Assembly: GCA_003601725.1 (NCBI GenBank)
Contig: PIYJ01000001.1
Coordinates: forward strand, 1-32,050
Length of the DNA stretch: 32,050 nucleotides
Reading direction: 5' to 3'
DNA from: Candidatus Bathyarchaeota archaeon
Lineage (GTDB): Archaea > Thermoproteota > Bathyarchaeia > Bathyarchaeales > DTEX01
Made by a program: the position numbers and the translations under genes. Of this stretch, positions 1-7,606 are shown in pieces (within the stretch, counting starts at the first letter, position 1; each line of letters begins with the position of its first letter). The notes beneath the pieces are model-generated. The model searched no databases. It had not been told where the DNA came from and saw only the letters and a program-made list of their open reading frames with translations.

Positions 1-819
1 GGATAATCCTTCATAAGCAATCGCAGAGCCGATCTGCACGGCTGAGGCTCCAGCCAACATCAATTCAACGGCGTCTCTCCAAGTTCGCACTCCACCGCAG
101 CCGATTATAGGCACATCAACGGCTTCATAGATCTCATAGACGCATCTCATAGCGATTGGTTTTATTGCGCCTCCTGAAAGCCCGCCTATTTTATTTGCAA
201 GTATCGGCCTGCAAGTCTCAACATCTATCGCCATGGCTCGAACAGTATTTATCGCTGTGATCGCATCTGCACCGGACGAGGCTGCCGCTACGGCTATCTC
301 CTTTATGTCTGCAACGTTGGGGGTTAACTTCGCAAATATAGGCCGGTCCACCGACTCTTTCACTTTCTCAACAACAAGACTGACCATTTCGGGGCTTCGC
401 CCAATCTCAGCTCCAGCTCCCTTAACATGCGGGCATGAAAGGTTCAGCTCAACAGCATCCGCGCCAGCTTCAACAGCCATCACCGCTACTTCCACGTACT
501 CTTCAGGGGAAAAACCATAAACGCTAACTATGAGGGGGATTTCCAAGCTACGCATCTCTCGGATCTCTTTAACGAACGCTCGTATTCCAGGATTTGGAAG
601 TCCGACCGCATTTAGTATTCCACATTCAACTTGGATGACCGTTGGATTCTTGTATCCTTCTCTGGGTGTGGGGCCGACGGATTTCGTGGTGACTGCTCCA
701 GCTCCTGCTTGAGCTATCTTCATCAAATAGTCAGCTGATGTTCCTAAAATTCCCGAAGCGAGAATGAGCGGGTTTCGAAGCCTTAAATCTGCTATTTCCG
801 TCTCTATTTGTCCCAGCAT
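1..819 (-). CDS. pyrD: Dihydroorotate dehydrogenase, class 1B catalytic subunit (3' end outside window)
   Basis: This gene encodes the FMN-binding subunit that oxidises dihydroorotate to orotate in pyrimidine synthesis. It reads leftwards from ATG 819 and stays open through base 1, giving 273 residues of an expected 300 or so, so only the C-terminal tip is missing. The class 1 pattern is complete. There is an early LRNPLILASGILG, a TTKSVG strand, NAVGLPNPG, and ELNLSCPHVKG with Cys129. Cys at that position is the catalytic base of class 1B enzymes, which usually pair with PyrK; no PyrK is in the window. Further on come a FAKLTPN strand and a GCGGV phosphate-binding loop. An in-frame GTG lies 9 bases upstream (828), directly after a stop, and could be the start instead. 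The gene is divergent from nop5. The family call is secure; the start is uncertain by three codons. Confidence 0.93.
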   Translation of the reverse strand, partial: MLGQIETEIADLRLRNPLILASGILGTSADYLMKIAQAGAGAVTTKSVGPTPREGYKNPTVIQVECGILNAVGLPNPGIRAFVKEIREMRSLEIPLIVSVYGFSPEEYVEVAVMAVEAGADAVELNLSCPHVKGAGAEIGRSPEMVSLVVEKVKESVDRPIFAKLTPNVADIKEIAVAAASSGADAITAINTVRAMAIDVETCRPILANKIGGLSGGAIKPIAMRCVYEIYEAVDVPIIGCGGVRTWRDAVELMLAGASAVQIGSAIAYEGLS

Positions 820-952
820 ATCTTTCACGAAGCCTTTTCACGCTCATTAATCGTTGCTTAAAAATGTATTCCTCTCTAAATATAGGCATACACGTTTTTG
901 ATAATAAAATATATGTATGTGCCCTCTTTTGTCCCGAGATAAGGATTGCATT

Positions 953-964
953 TTTTAAATTTAT
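953..964 (+). promoter_or_regulatory. Probable TATA element ahead of nop5-flpA
   Basis: A TTTTAAATTTAT-like run in the 243-base divergent gap between pyrD and nop5 matches the archaeal TATA consensus. It implies a transcript start near 985 and a leader of about 75 bases. A second candidate, TAATTTTATG near 990-1000, would give a shorter leader, so the choice is open. On the other strand TTTTTAAG near 858-866 could serve pyrD with a very short leader. Confidence 0.4.
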
Positions 965-1062
965 TAAGCAAGGGCATTCTATGATGAAGAATAATTTTAT
1001 GCTATTCTCCGGATAAGAAGGAAAACGTTATTGGTGAAGCAGAGTATAATCTTTAATGCAGC

Positions 1063-2295
1063 ATGGTGAAAGGTTTGAAAGCATTCATCATTCCATCAGT
1101 CATCGGCGTTCTCGCATTCAGAGAAGACGGAGAATTAATTGGGAAGGCTCTCTTTCCGAAAGATCCAGGGGAAATAGCGAAAAGGCTTGAACGCGTAAAT
1201 CTGGGCGAGATTATCGAAGAAGTAAAATCCCTGATTGGGGAACTCAAAAGCGAGGGTTACGAAACCTTTGTGTTTGAAGATGCGGAGCTGGCGCAAAACG
1301 TTCGTGAAGAACTCAAAGTGAACTCAGAAGTAAAAGCCCAATCCAGCATCGCAGGGGATCTCCGCGAGAACCTAGGGGAATACGCTGTTAAATTGCAATT
1401 TTTAGAATCGCCCTCGGAGCTGCCCAAACTGGTTCATGAGGTTTCTATGGAATTATCTAGGATCTCCGTGAGGAAAGCCGCTGAGAGAAGGGATTCGCTG
1501 GTGGTTCAAGCCGTTGAGGCTTTAGATGATTTGGATAAGACGTTGAATCTATTTGCAGGTCGAATGCGAGAGTGGTATGGGCTTCATTTCCCTGAGCTAA
1601 ACCGTCTGATCAATAATCACGAAATATACGCGAAGCTAGTATACAACCTTGGGAAAAGAGAAAACTTCTCCGAGGAGAACCTTAGCAAGTATGACTTCCC
1701 CCGAAGAAAAGTCAGTCGAGTGGTGAAGGCGGCTCAAACTTCCATGGGAGCTGAACTGTATGACGGTGACATAGAGCAGATTCAAACGCTCTGCGCACAA
1801 TATCTGAATCTTTATGAGGCTAGGAAAAAAATCGAGAGATATCTTGAGGATATGATGGAGGAAGAAGCGCCTAACGTTTCAGCGTTGACGGGGCCAATAC
1901 TGGGAGCAAGATTAATCGCTTTGGCGGGCGGACTGGAGAATCTGGCAAAGATGCCTTCAAGCACGATACAGGTTTTAGGCGCGGAGAAGGCTCTTTTCCG
2001 GTCTTTGACGACTGGAGCTCGTCCGCCGAAGCACGGCGTTCTTTTTCAACATGCCCTCGTTCATGGAGCTAAAAGATCTTTGAGAGGAAAGATTTCTAGG
2101 GCGCTCGCTGGGAAAATAGCTATAGCTGCAAGAACAGATGTATTCAGCGGAGGTTACGTTGGAGATCAGTTGAAGAAGGCTCTTCTAGAAAAGGTAGAGG
2201 AGATCAAAAAGAAGGATTCTAAGCAAAAACCATCGAAGAAGAAAGGAGAAAAGGATAAGGCTCGCAGAAAGAGGAGGAGACGAAAATTAGTGTGA
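1063..2295 (+). CDS. nop5: NOP5/NOP56-family C/D-box RNP core protein
   Basis: This is the scaffold protein of the archaeal box C/D sRNP, which bridges L7Ae-bound guide RNA and fibrillarin during 2'-O-methylation of rRNA and tRNA. The 410 residues show the usual order. An N-terminal fibrillarin-binding domain (about 1-120) is followed by a coiled-coil segment with LNRLINNHEIYAKLV (about 178-193). The NOP domain follows, with the signature GPILGARLIALAGGLENLAK (about 277-296), SSTIQVLGAEKALFRSL and PPKHGVLFQH. The tail after about residue 380 is highly Lys/Arg-rich, typical of Nop5. The last codons overlap flpA by four bases (GTGA), so the two RNP proteins are translationally coupled, the normal archaeal arrangement. 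The ATG at 1063 has no strong Shine-Dalgarno; an in-frame stop lies three codons upstream. Confidence 0.95.
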   Translation: MVKGLKAFIIPSVIGVLAFREDGELIGKALFPKDPGEIAKRLERVNLGEIIEEVKSLIGELKSEGYETFVFEDAELAQNVREELKVNSEVKAQSSIAGDLRENLGEYAVKLQFLESPSELPKLVHEVSMELSRISVRKAAERRDSLVVQAVEALDDLDKTLNLFAGRMREWYGLHFPELNRLINNHEIYAKLVYNLGKRENFSEENLSKYDFPRRKVSRVVKAAQTSMGAELYDGDIEQIQTLCAQYLNLYEARKKIERYLEDMMEEEAPNVSALTGPILGARLIALAGGLENLAKMPSSTIQVLGAEKALFRSLTTGARPPKHGVLFQHALVHGAKRSLRGKISRALAGKIAIAARTDVFSGGYVGDQLKKALLEKVEEIKKKDSKQKPSKKKGEKDKARRKRRRRKLV

Positions 2296-2984
2296 AGATC
2301 ATGCCTCATCAAGAATTTCAAGGCGTCTACAGAGTGACTCTGGAAGATGGATCTGAAAGAATTGCGACAAGGAATCTTACGCCGGGAAGAAACGTTTATG
2401 GTGAGCGGCTAATACAGATTGAAGGAGAAGAGTTTAGAATCTGGGATCCCTTCCGAAGCAAGCTGGCGGCAGCCATATTGAAGGGAATGAAGCGCCTCCC
2501 GATCAAGAAGAAGAACAAGGTTCTATATCTTGGAGCTGCCTCTGGGACAACTGCAAGCCACGTGTCTGATCTGGTTGGTAAGGACGGCTATGTATATTGC
2601 ATTGAGTTTTCACCTAGGTCGATCCGCGATCTCATAGATAACGTTTGCAGATTCCGCGTGAACATGGCGCCGATAATGGCCGATGCAAGATTCCCAATGC
2701 GATATGCAGCTTTGGTGAGCAAGGTCGATGCCATATACTGCGATATCGCTCAGCCTGAGCAAGCCCGCATCTTATCTGACAATGCAAAAGTCTTCCTTAA
2801 AAAAGGAGGCTGGATTATGCTTGCGATCAAGGCGAGAAGCATAGATGTTACTAAGGAGCCGTCAGAAGTTTACCGAAGGGAGATTGATATTCTCAGAAAA
2901 GAAGGATTCAACATTGCTGAGGTTATCAATCTTGAACCTTACGAAAAGGACCATGCGATGATCACAGCGCAGTTTAAGGTATAG
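2292..2984 (+). CDS. flpA: Fibrillarin-like rRNA/tRNA 2'-O-methyltransferase
   Basis: This is the SAM-dependent methyltransferase subunit of the C/D-box sRNP. The protein is 230 residues, the usual archaeal fibrillarin length. It has an N-terminal domain (DGSERIATRNLTPG, VYGE, RIWDPFRSKLAAAI) and a Rossmann methyltransferase core: VLYLGAASGTTASHVSDLVG as the SAM loop, VYCIEFSPRS, IMADARFP, and VDAIYCDIAQPEQA with the catalytic-region Asp. LAIKARSID, near the catalytic Lys, and the EPYEKDHAMI C-terminal signature complete it. GTG 2292 overlaps the nop5 stop and sits 12 bases behind a GGAGGAG site within the nop5 tail. ATG 2301 is an alternative start three codons in. Confidence 0.95.
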   Translation: MKIMPHQEFQGVYRVTLEDGSERIATRNLTPGRNVYGERLIQIEGEEFRIWDPFRSKLAAAILKGMKRLPIKKKNKVLYLGAASGTTASHVSDLVGKDGYVYCIEFSPRSIRDLIDNVCRFRVNMAPIMADARFPMRYAALVSKVDAIYCDIAQPEQARILSDNAKVFLKKGGWIMLAIKARSIDVTKEPSEVYRREIDILRKEGFNIAEVINLEPYEKDHAMITAQFKV

Positions 2985-3128
2985 TCTTCTATTTTTATGA
3001 TGATTTAGGAAAAATTTTGAATTGACGCATTAAATGTTATGTTGTTAGAAATTCTTTATGTCTTGAACGCATCAATAATTGTACCTTTCAATCTCCATTT
3101 GAAGGAAAGATGTAAAGTAAATGATATC

Positions 3129-3169
3129 TTTTAAATTTATTCTATTTGTATAAGCATACAATGGTGAAG
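3129..3169 (+). promoter_or_regulatory. TATA box and Shine-Dalgarno for the epimerase-like gene
   Basis: TTTTAAATTTAT at 3129-3140 is a strong archaeal TATA element. The expected transcript start is around 3160, only about 15 bases ahead of ATG 3175. GGTGAAG at 3163-3169 is complementary to the archaeal anti-Shine-Dalgarno (UCACC) and spaced 5 bases from ATG 3175. It decides against the out-of-frame ATG at 3161. Confidence 0.6.
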
Positions 3170-3174
3170 AACAT

Positions 3175-3939
3175 ATGTCTGAATTAAAGATCGGAGCGCA
3201 GCTTATAATTTGGAGACGAAGAGTAGAATCGGATCTTCTAGGAGTCTTAGATGAAGTATCCTCGTTGGGGTATGAAGGAATCGAGTGTGGACCAGATGTA
3301 TTTAACGCGCTTTCTGACGCTAAGAAGGTTCTTACATCACGGGGGCTAAGCCTCGCCGGGCTACATATGGGCATCAGCTCTGTAGATAGGGAAAAAGTAG
3401 AAGGAGCAATATCTACGCTTGAAAATCTTGGGGGACGATACCTCATATTTAGCGGTGCAGGAGGAAGAGAGAATACTGATGAGAATTATTTGAAGAACTC
3501 GAAGAGACTTGAGGAGTATGGAAAACTTGCTGAGGAACATGAGATAACGGTCTGTTATCACAATCATTGGCAAGAGATTGTGAATGAGACTCGGGGAATC
3601 CGTCTAATACTTGAGAATACAGATCCAAATCATGTTTCGCTTTGCGTTGACACCTACTGGGTCAAATATGGCGGTGAAGATCCCTTGGAATTTATAGAAA
3701 AGTGTGGGAACCGCATAGTATATCTCCACTTAAAAGACGGATTAGCAGATGGAACGAGGAAGGATCCCCCAAAATTTCTCGAATTGGGACGCGGCGTCAT
3801 AGATTTTCCCGCCATACTTGAAGCCGCTCAATCGCTTAATATAGAGTGGGCTGTAGTTGAACAGGACAGAACGGATTTGACGCCGAAAGAAAGCATGGCT
3901 ATAAGCAGGAGATACTTGAAGGAAAACTTCGGAATGTAA
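3175..3939 (+). CDS. Sugar-phosphate isomerase/epimerase-like TIM barrel (AP_endonuc_2 family)
   Basis: The 254-residue protein has the layout of the xylose-isomerase-like family (inosose dehydratase, hydroxypyruvate isomerase, tagatose epimerase relatives). It shows GYEGIECGPDVFN near the start, LAGLHMG, the metal-site strands CYHNHWQEI, LCVDTYWVKYGGEDP and YLHLKDG, and a C-terminal AVVEQDRTD that supplies the last acidic ligand. These features predict a divalent-metal-dependent aldose-ketose isomerase, epimerase or dehydratase in the cytoplasm, but the substrate cannot be read from sequence. The gene stands alone with its own TATA box and Shine-Dalgarno and is followed by a T-rich terminator. 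A functional link with the Gfo/Idh/MocA oxidoreductase at 19633-20865 is possible, since these families often act together on inositols or sugars, but the genes are not adjacent. Confidence 0.85.
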   Translation: MSELKIGAQLIIWRRRVESDLLGVLDEVSSLGYEGIECGPDVFNALSDAKKVLTSRGLSLAGLHMGISSVDREKVEGAISTLENLGGRYLIFSGAGGRENTDENYLKNSKRLEEYGKLAEEHEITVCYHNHWQEIVNETRGIRLILENTDPNHVSLCVDTYWVKYGGEDPLEFIEKCGNRIVYLHLKDGLADGTRKDPPKFLELGRGVIDFPAILEAAQSLNIEWAVVEQDRTDLTPKESMAISRRYLKENFGM

Positions 3940-3958
3940 AAAGGAAAACTTCTGGAAG

Positions 3959-3987
3959 ATTTTTTATAATAATCTTCTTTTTTTATA
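3959..3987 (+). terminator. T-rich archaeal-type transcription terminator
   Basis: Starting about 20 bases after the epimerase-like gene, the non-template strand has two oligo-T runs (GATTTTTTATAA and CTTTTTTTATAC), as expected for archaeal intrinsic termination. No strong hairpin precedes them. A small AAATCT/AGATTT stem-loop at 4028-4042 lies just past the 3' end of the convergent regulator gene. Confidence 0.5.
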
Positions 3988-4049
3988 CTGAACCGAGATT
4001 GTAACTTAATCAGTGCCCAAAATTCTAAAATCTAAAAGATTTGGGGTTG

Positions 4050-4688
4050 TCACTTCAAGAATTCTGCTTTTATTGTAATAATCTTCTGGAATACGTTTTT
4101 CCATAGATCCTTACTCATAACTGTTCTTAATGCTTCAGTGTATAATTTTATGAAAAGAGTCTCCCCATCCATCTCCGTCTCGGTCCCTTCATATTTCTTT
4201 CCAAGGATCGTCATTTGCTTAGCGATTTCCCTAGCTAGCTCGTACATCAAATCAAAATCAGCAGCGACATCGGTTTCTTCTTTCTGCGACCCATTGAATA
4301 GCTGCAGAGCGTCGAATGGTTGCCCCGCAATTTGAAATGCGCTGAAGACGCCGCGTAAGCGTTCAATGTGAAGATTGAGGAAGTCTTTTCTTAACTCTTT
4401 AGGTACTTTGTTATAATCTTCAATGAACAAGACAGCTTTAGGTTCATAATATTTCTCAAGTATGCCGTGTGAACCGGGCTTAGCCATCTTTGTCTTGATA
4501 AACTTGAATTTTCTCAGAGCAGCTATGTGATGCCCGATTGTTGATTTTGTGAGATGCATCTTCTCGGCTAACTGGGTTGCAGTTTGGGGCTTAAACGTTA
4601 GTTGACGGAGGATTTCTCTTCTCGTAGGATCGATTAGAAGCTTTATAGCTCTTGGGCTATGCACTACTTTAACAGCTTGACGAGTCAT
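4050..4688 (-). CDS. ArsR-like winged-helix transcriptional regulator
   Basis: This is a 212-residue predicted DNA-binding regulator. Residues about 10-70 form an ArsR/HTH_20-type winged helix, with DPTRREILRQL as the opening helix, TATQLAEKMHLTKSTIGHHI as helix-turn-helix and a basic wing. About 130 helical residues follow that probably hold a ligand or dimerisation domain; the effector is unknown. The frame is open upstream to an ATG at 4763. However, the TATA element (4736-4747) lies inside that extension, and ATG 4688 has GTGATGAAG just upstream, so 4688 is the better start. The gene is divergent from the universal stress protein and shares its promoter region, which is rich in short ACGTA inverted repeats. 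It most likely regulates itself and that neighbour. No metal-binding Cys cluster of the classical ArsR kind is visible. Confidence 0.8.
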   Translation of the reverse strand: MTRQAVKVVHSPRAIKLLIDPTRREILRQLTFKPQTATQLAEKMHLTKSTIGHHIAALRKFKFIKTKMAKPGSHGILEKYYEPKAVLFIEDYNKVPKELRKDFLNLHIERLRGVFSAFQIAGQPFDALQLFNGSQKEETDVAADFDLMYELAREIAKQMTILGKKYEGTETEMDGETLFIKLYTEALRTVMSKDLWKNVFQKIITIKAEFLK

Positions 4689-4735
4689 AACTTCATCACT
4701 TATCGTTGTAATATTATGGGGTTTACTGATAAAAA

Positions 4736-4803
4736 GTTTTATATACGTCTTATGCGTAATCATCTTATCGGTATGATACGACGTATTTAACTGATATGAT
4801 ACG
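4736..4803. promoter_or_regulatory. Shared divergent promoter with clustered ACGTA-type boxes
   Basis: GTTTTATATACG (4736-4747) reads as a TATA box in both directions, placing transcript starts near 4715 (-) and 4767 (+). Downstream on the + side lie a TACG-N7-CGTA inverted repeat (4744-4758), a perfect ATACG-A-CGTAT palindrome (4776-4786) and a second TATGATACG copy at 4795-4803. The last repeats 4772-4780 at 23-base spacing, about two helical turns. This is the layout expected for a repressor operator over the start of the stress-protein transcript. Confidence 0.55.
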
Positions 4804-5404
4804 TAATATTGTTGGAGAGTCGAAATTGCAATCCGATAATTGGCAGCCGTGGGATGATTACGGAATAAAATTTTATGAGAATACAGAGGAGGAGCTGACG
4901 AGACAATTAATCAAGAAAATTTTAGTTCCTGTTGATGGATCTCTAAATTCAGATCATGCCTTAGAATTCGCCATAGATCTAGCCAAAAAATACTCCGCAG
5001 AGGTCTATTTACTTTACACCATCTCATTAACCCTGATTTACTCCTTAACCTTAGGTTTATGGGAGCCCTTCTCCTCTCCCTTGCCTCCCTCATACAGAGT
5101 AGAACTGGAAGATGAAGGAGAGGAAATCTTAGCTTCAGCCTTGAACAAAGTTAAGAAGGCCGGCATAAAATCCGTCGCTTGGTTAGATTACGGACGGCCA
5201 GCTAGTAAAATAATTCAAACAGCGAAGGAGGAAAGAATAGACCTCATTGTGATGAAAGGCGAAAATCACAGCTTGATTACTAGACTCTTCTTCGGAAGCA
5301 TCAGCGACGAAGTTAGCCGTCACGCTCCATGCCCCGTCCTCATCGTGAAAAGCCGCCGAAGAAGGAACAAAACGAAAAAAGAAGGAACTTCGCATGAAAG
5401 TTAA
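4796..5404 (+). CDS. Universal stress protein (UspA fold) with degenerate ATP loop
   Basis: The 202 residues contain one Usp domain. KKILVPVDGS begins at residue 40, followed by HALEFAIDLAKKYSAEVYLLY, and the domain closes with RHAPCPVLIVKS near 175-186. A 38-residue N-terminal extension and a basic, polar tail (RRRRNKTKKEG) are added. In nucleotide-binding family members the loop after LIVM reads G-x2-G-x9-G-S. Here the first two glycines are replaced by Lys154 and Asn157 and only the final GS remains, so ATP binding is doubtful. ATG 4796 lies inside the second TATGATACG box, and no Shine-Dalgarno is evident. The gene overlaps the next small membrane gene by 11 bases and is divergent from a winged-helix regulator, which suggests regulated stress expression. 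Confidence 0.88.
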   Translation: MIRNIVGESKLQSDNWQPWDDYGIKFYENTEEELTRQLIKKILVPVDGSLNSDHALEFAIDLAKKYSAEVYLLYTISLTLIYSLTLGLWEPFSSPLPPSYRVELEDEGEEILASALNKVKKAGIKSVAWLDYGRPASKIIQTAKEERIDLIVMKGENHSLITRLFFGSISDEVSRHAPCPVLIVKSRRRRNKTKKEGTSHES

Positions 5405-5546
5405 GATAAAAGACAAAATCGCATATTTAGGCCTCTTTCTCTTCGTGCTCTCAGTAATCACTGCGACTCTAAATGGAAAAACCGCAATAATCCTGCTGAT
5501 AGCTTCATTTGGAACTCTAATTTTAGGAGGAATACTCAAGAGATAA
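5394..5546 (+). CDS. Small two-helix membrane protein
   Basis: This 50-residue reading frame starts at ATG 5394, 11 bases inside the end of the stress-protein gene, so it is probably translated by coupling. The product begins with a basic, lysine-rich stretch (MKVKIKDKIAY). It has two hydrophobic segments, residues about 10-26 and 31-48, separated by a short NGK turn, and ends in LKR. It therefore looks like a helical hairpin with both ends in the cytoplasm. No family is recognised. Position and composition make a real gene likely; a membrane anchor or sensor working with the stress protein is a guess. Confidence 0.6.
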   Translation: MKVKIKDKIAYLGLFLFVLSVITATLNGKTAIILLIASFGTLILGGILKR

Positions 5547-5693
5547 TTCTGAAGAAAGGCCAAACTTTTTCATGCCGAAACTTCCAAAAAAATAAAAAAT
5601 GAAGGCACATTTAGGACAGCATCAAAGCAAAACGCTCATAGAGGAACAGAAGCGCTGCTTGAATAATCTCTCTTCCAACCTTAATTGGCTTGG

Positions 5694-6113
5694 CTAAGTT
5701 ATCTCAGTGCCCGTAATGCTCATCACAAGCCTTCCATGTTTTACTCCTTTGCAGCTCATAATCCTGTCTGCTAGTTCCCTTATTTCTTTAGGATACCCTT
5801 TCACGGCGAGAATCTCCATGCAGTTTCGTTCATCAATATGCATATGCATCGTTGAGATGATATTCTCTCGGCGTTCATGCTGAATCTCAAGAAGCTTTTC
5901 AACCAGTCCTCTTGATTCATGATCATAGAGAACAGTTAATGACCCCATCACTTCCCTATCTGATTTTTCCCACGCCCTGTCCACGATGAAATTCACAATC
6001 AAATCCCTAATCGCCTTGGAACGATTCTTATATGCCTTTTCTTTTATAGCCTGATCAAACTTCTCTAGAAGACTTGGACTTATCGAAATGCTGAATCTAA
6101 CCGTCTTAGCCAT
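5694..6113 (-). CDS. nikR: Nickel-responsive regulator NikR
   Basis: This is a ribbon-helix-helix repressor that senses nickel and controls nickel uptake or nickel enzyme genes. The 139 residues hold an N-terminal ribbon-helix-helix (TVRFSISISPSLLEKFD, then NRSKAIRDLI) and a C-terminal ACT-like metal domain. All four nickel ligands of the E. coli protein are present at a constant offset of three: His79 (in QHERRENI), His90 and His92 (MHMHID) and Cys98 (RNCMEI). The frame is open to ATG 6137. ATG 6113 is preferred because GGAGG lies 7-8 bases ahead and the resulting length matches the family. The gene lies alone between the convergent usp operon and the lysine operon. Its likely targets include nickel genes such as the hyp cluster at 22-26 kb, though no NikR operator was identified. 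Confidence 0.93.
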   Translation of the reverse strand: MAKTVRFSISISPSLLEKFDQAIKEKAYKNRSKAIRDLIVNFIVDRAWEKSDREVMGSLTVLYDHESRGLVEKLLEIQHERRENIISTMHMHIDERNCMEILAVKGYPKEIRELADRIMSCKGVKHGRLVMSITGTEIT

Positions 6114-6276
6114 AAATCCCCCTCCGCTTTTATTCATATTTTATTCGAAGATCGACAACACACATGATTGACTAAAGAGAGCTAACTAAATAAAAATAGA
6201 GACGTAACACTATTTAAACTATTTAAAGAAAAAATTCCCATGTAAAATAACCAAAAATATCGATCCGCAAGAAACT

Positions 6277-7572
6277 TCATTTAAGCCATGAAGGAAGCTC
6301 TTGCCCAATCAAGAGAGACTCAAAATCTTCTTTCCGCCTTATCAGCGCATACTCTCCGTCTTTGACTAAGACCTCCCCGCATCTAGGTCTCGAATTATAT
6401 TGCGAGCTCATCGAGAATCCATAAGCCCCCACGTTCAGAACAGCCAACAGATCGCCTTCACTTATCCTCGGAAGCCTTCTGTCTCTAGCTAGCAGATCAC
6501 CTGACTCACATATTGGCCCCGCCACATCGTAAACCTCTTCTTCCGCAGAGTCAAGCCTATTAGCAACGATTATCGGATGATAAGATCCATACATCGCCGG
6601 CCTAATCAAAGTGTTGAACCCAGCGTCTACACCTACGAATTTTTTGAAAGGTGTGATCTTCAAAGTATTTACACGCGTCAACAGAACACCAGCATCACAA
6701 ACAATGTAGCGACCAGGCTCAATGAAGAACCATGGCTCCCCCAGATCGTACTCACCGATCCGTCTGAGATAAAGACCTAGAACCTTCTCCGCGTAAAGAT
6801 CAAGATCCAAAGACTCCTCTTCAGGCCTGTAAGGAACGCCTAAGCCTCCCCCGAAATCAATGAAATCAAAGTCCACACCTACCTCTTCGTGAACGTGACG
6901 AGCTATCTCCAACATTTTTTCAGCAGCCAAGAGGAAAGGCTCAACCGTCAATATCCCTGAACCTATATGCATCTGTATGCCGAACTTCTTCACCCCAGCC
7001 TCTCTGGCGTATTTATATGCCTTGATGACATCGTCCTCCCAGATTCCAAACTTTGAATCCCTTCCAGCCGTGATGCAATGCTCGTGATGGCCCGCCCCAA
7101 TCTCAGGATTAACCCTCACAGAGATCATTTCAGGCAGATGGAAACTGAGAAGCCTTCTCAACTGCGAAAGAGAATCAATGTTTATTGTAACTCCGGAATC
7201 AACAAGGAACTTCAACTCGTCATCTCGGACGCTTGTTCCGGTGAATAATATTCTATCAGATGTGAAGCTTGCCCTTAATGCGAGAAACACTTCTCCCGGG
7301 CTGACAGTGTCGAGATATGCTCCTTCACTTTCAAGTATCTTCAATACAGAGAGGCTGGTATTCGCCTTAGCAGAGTAATAGATTCTAACCTTGTCATAGT
7401 GCTTCTTGAGGGCATCGTAAAGCCGACGATAATTCTCCCTGATTCTTCTCTCCGCTAAGACATATAACGGAGTGTCAAATTTTTCAGCTAGCTCAAGAGA
7501 GGAGACGCCGTCTATATAGAGCACACCGCCCCTATTTTCTAAATAACCATTCGAAAATATTTTTGAAGACAT
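6277..7572 (-). CDS. lysA: Diaminopimelate decarboxylase
   Basis: This PLP enzyme catalyses the last step of DAP-pathway lysine synthesis, decarboxylating meso-diaminopimelate. The alanine-racemase-type barrel carries the PLP lysine in YYSAKANTS (Lys69). It also has HIGSG, FGGGLGVPY for phosphate binding, EPGRYIV, the active-site Cys in GPICESGD, and GAYGFSMSSQYNSRPR near the end, so the enzyme looks intact at 431 residues. A TTG at 7590 extends it by six codons. ATG 7572 is preferred because GAAGGT lies about 6 bases upstream. It is the distal gene of the dapA-dapB-lysC-asd-lysA operon, 34 bases after asd. Confidence 0.95.
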   Translation of the reverse strand: MSSKIFSNGYLENRGGVLYIDGVSSLELAEKFDTPLYVLAERRIRENYRRLYDALKKHYDKVRIYYSAKANTSLSVLKILESEGAYLDTVSPGEVFLALRASFTSDRILFTGTSVRDDELKFLVDSGVTINIDSLSQLRRLLSFHLPEMISVRVNPEIGAGHHEHCITAGRDSKFGIWEDDVIKAYKYAREAGVKKFGIQMHIGSGILTVEPFLLAAEKMLEIARHVHEEVGVDFDFIDFGGGLGVPYRPEEESLDLDLYAEKVLGLYLRRIGEYDLGEPWFFIEPGRYIVCDAGVLLTRVNTLKITPFKKFVGVDAGFNTLIRPAMYGSYHPIIVANRLDSAEEEVYDVAGPICESGDLLARDRRLPRISEGDLLAVLNVGAYGFSMSSQYNSRPRCGEVLVKDGEYALIRRKEDFESLLIGQELPSWLK

Positions 7573-7606
7573 AAAATACCTTCCCGGCAATTTGAATAAA
7601 AAATGT

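Noticed and set aside
233..712. Two + strand open frames near the left edge
   Set aside because: They lie opposite pyrD, whose motifs are complete on the minus strand; the + translations are low-complexity Ser/Thr/Ala.
2990..3060. Possible C/D-box guide RNA after flpA (ATGATGAT looks like a C box)
   Set aside because: No D box (CTGA) or closing stem at a proper distance was found.
4689..4763. 25-codon N-terminal extension of the winged-helix regulator
   Set aside because: It spans the shared TATA element; ATG 4688 has a ribosome site and gives a normal regulator N-terminus.
5599..5697. 32-residue + strand frame between the micro-membrane gene and nikR
   Set aside because: No ribosome site or promoter, overlaps the nikR 3' end, and the composition is unremarkable.
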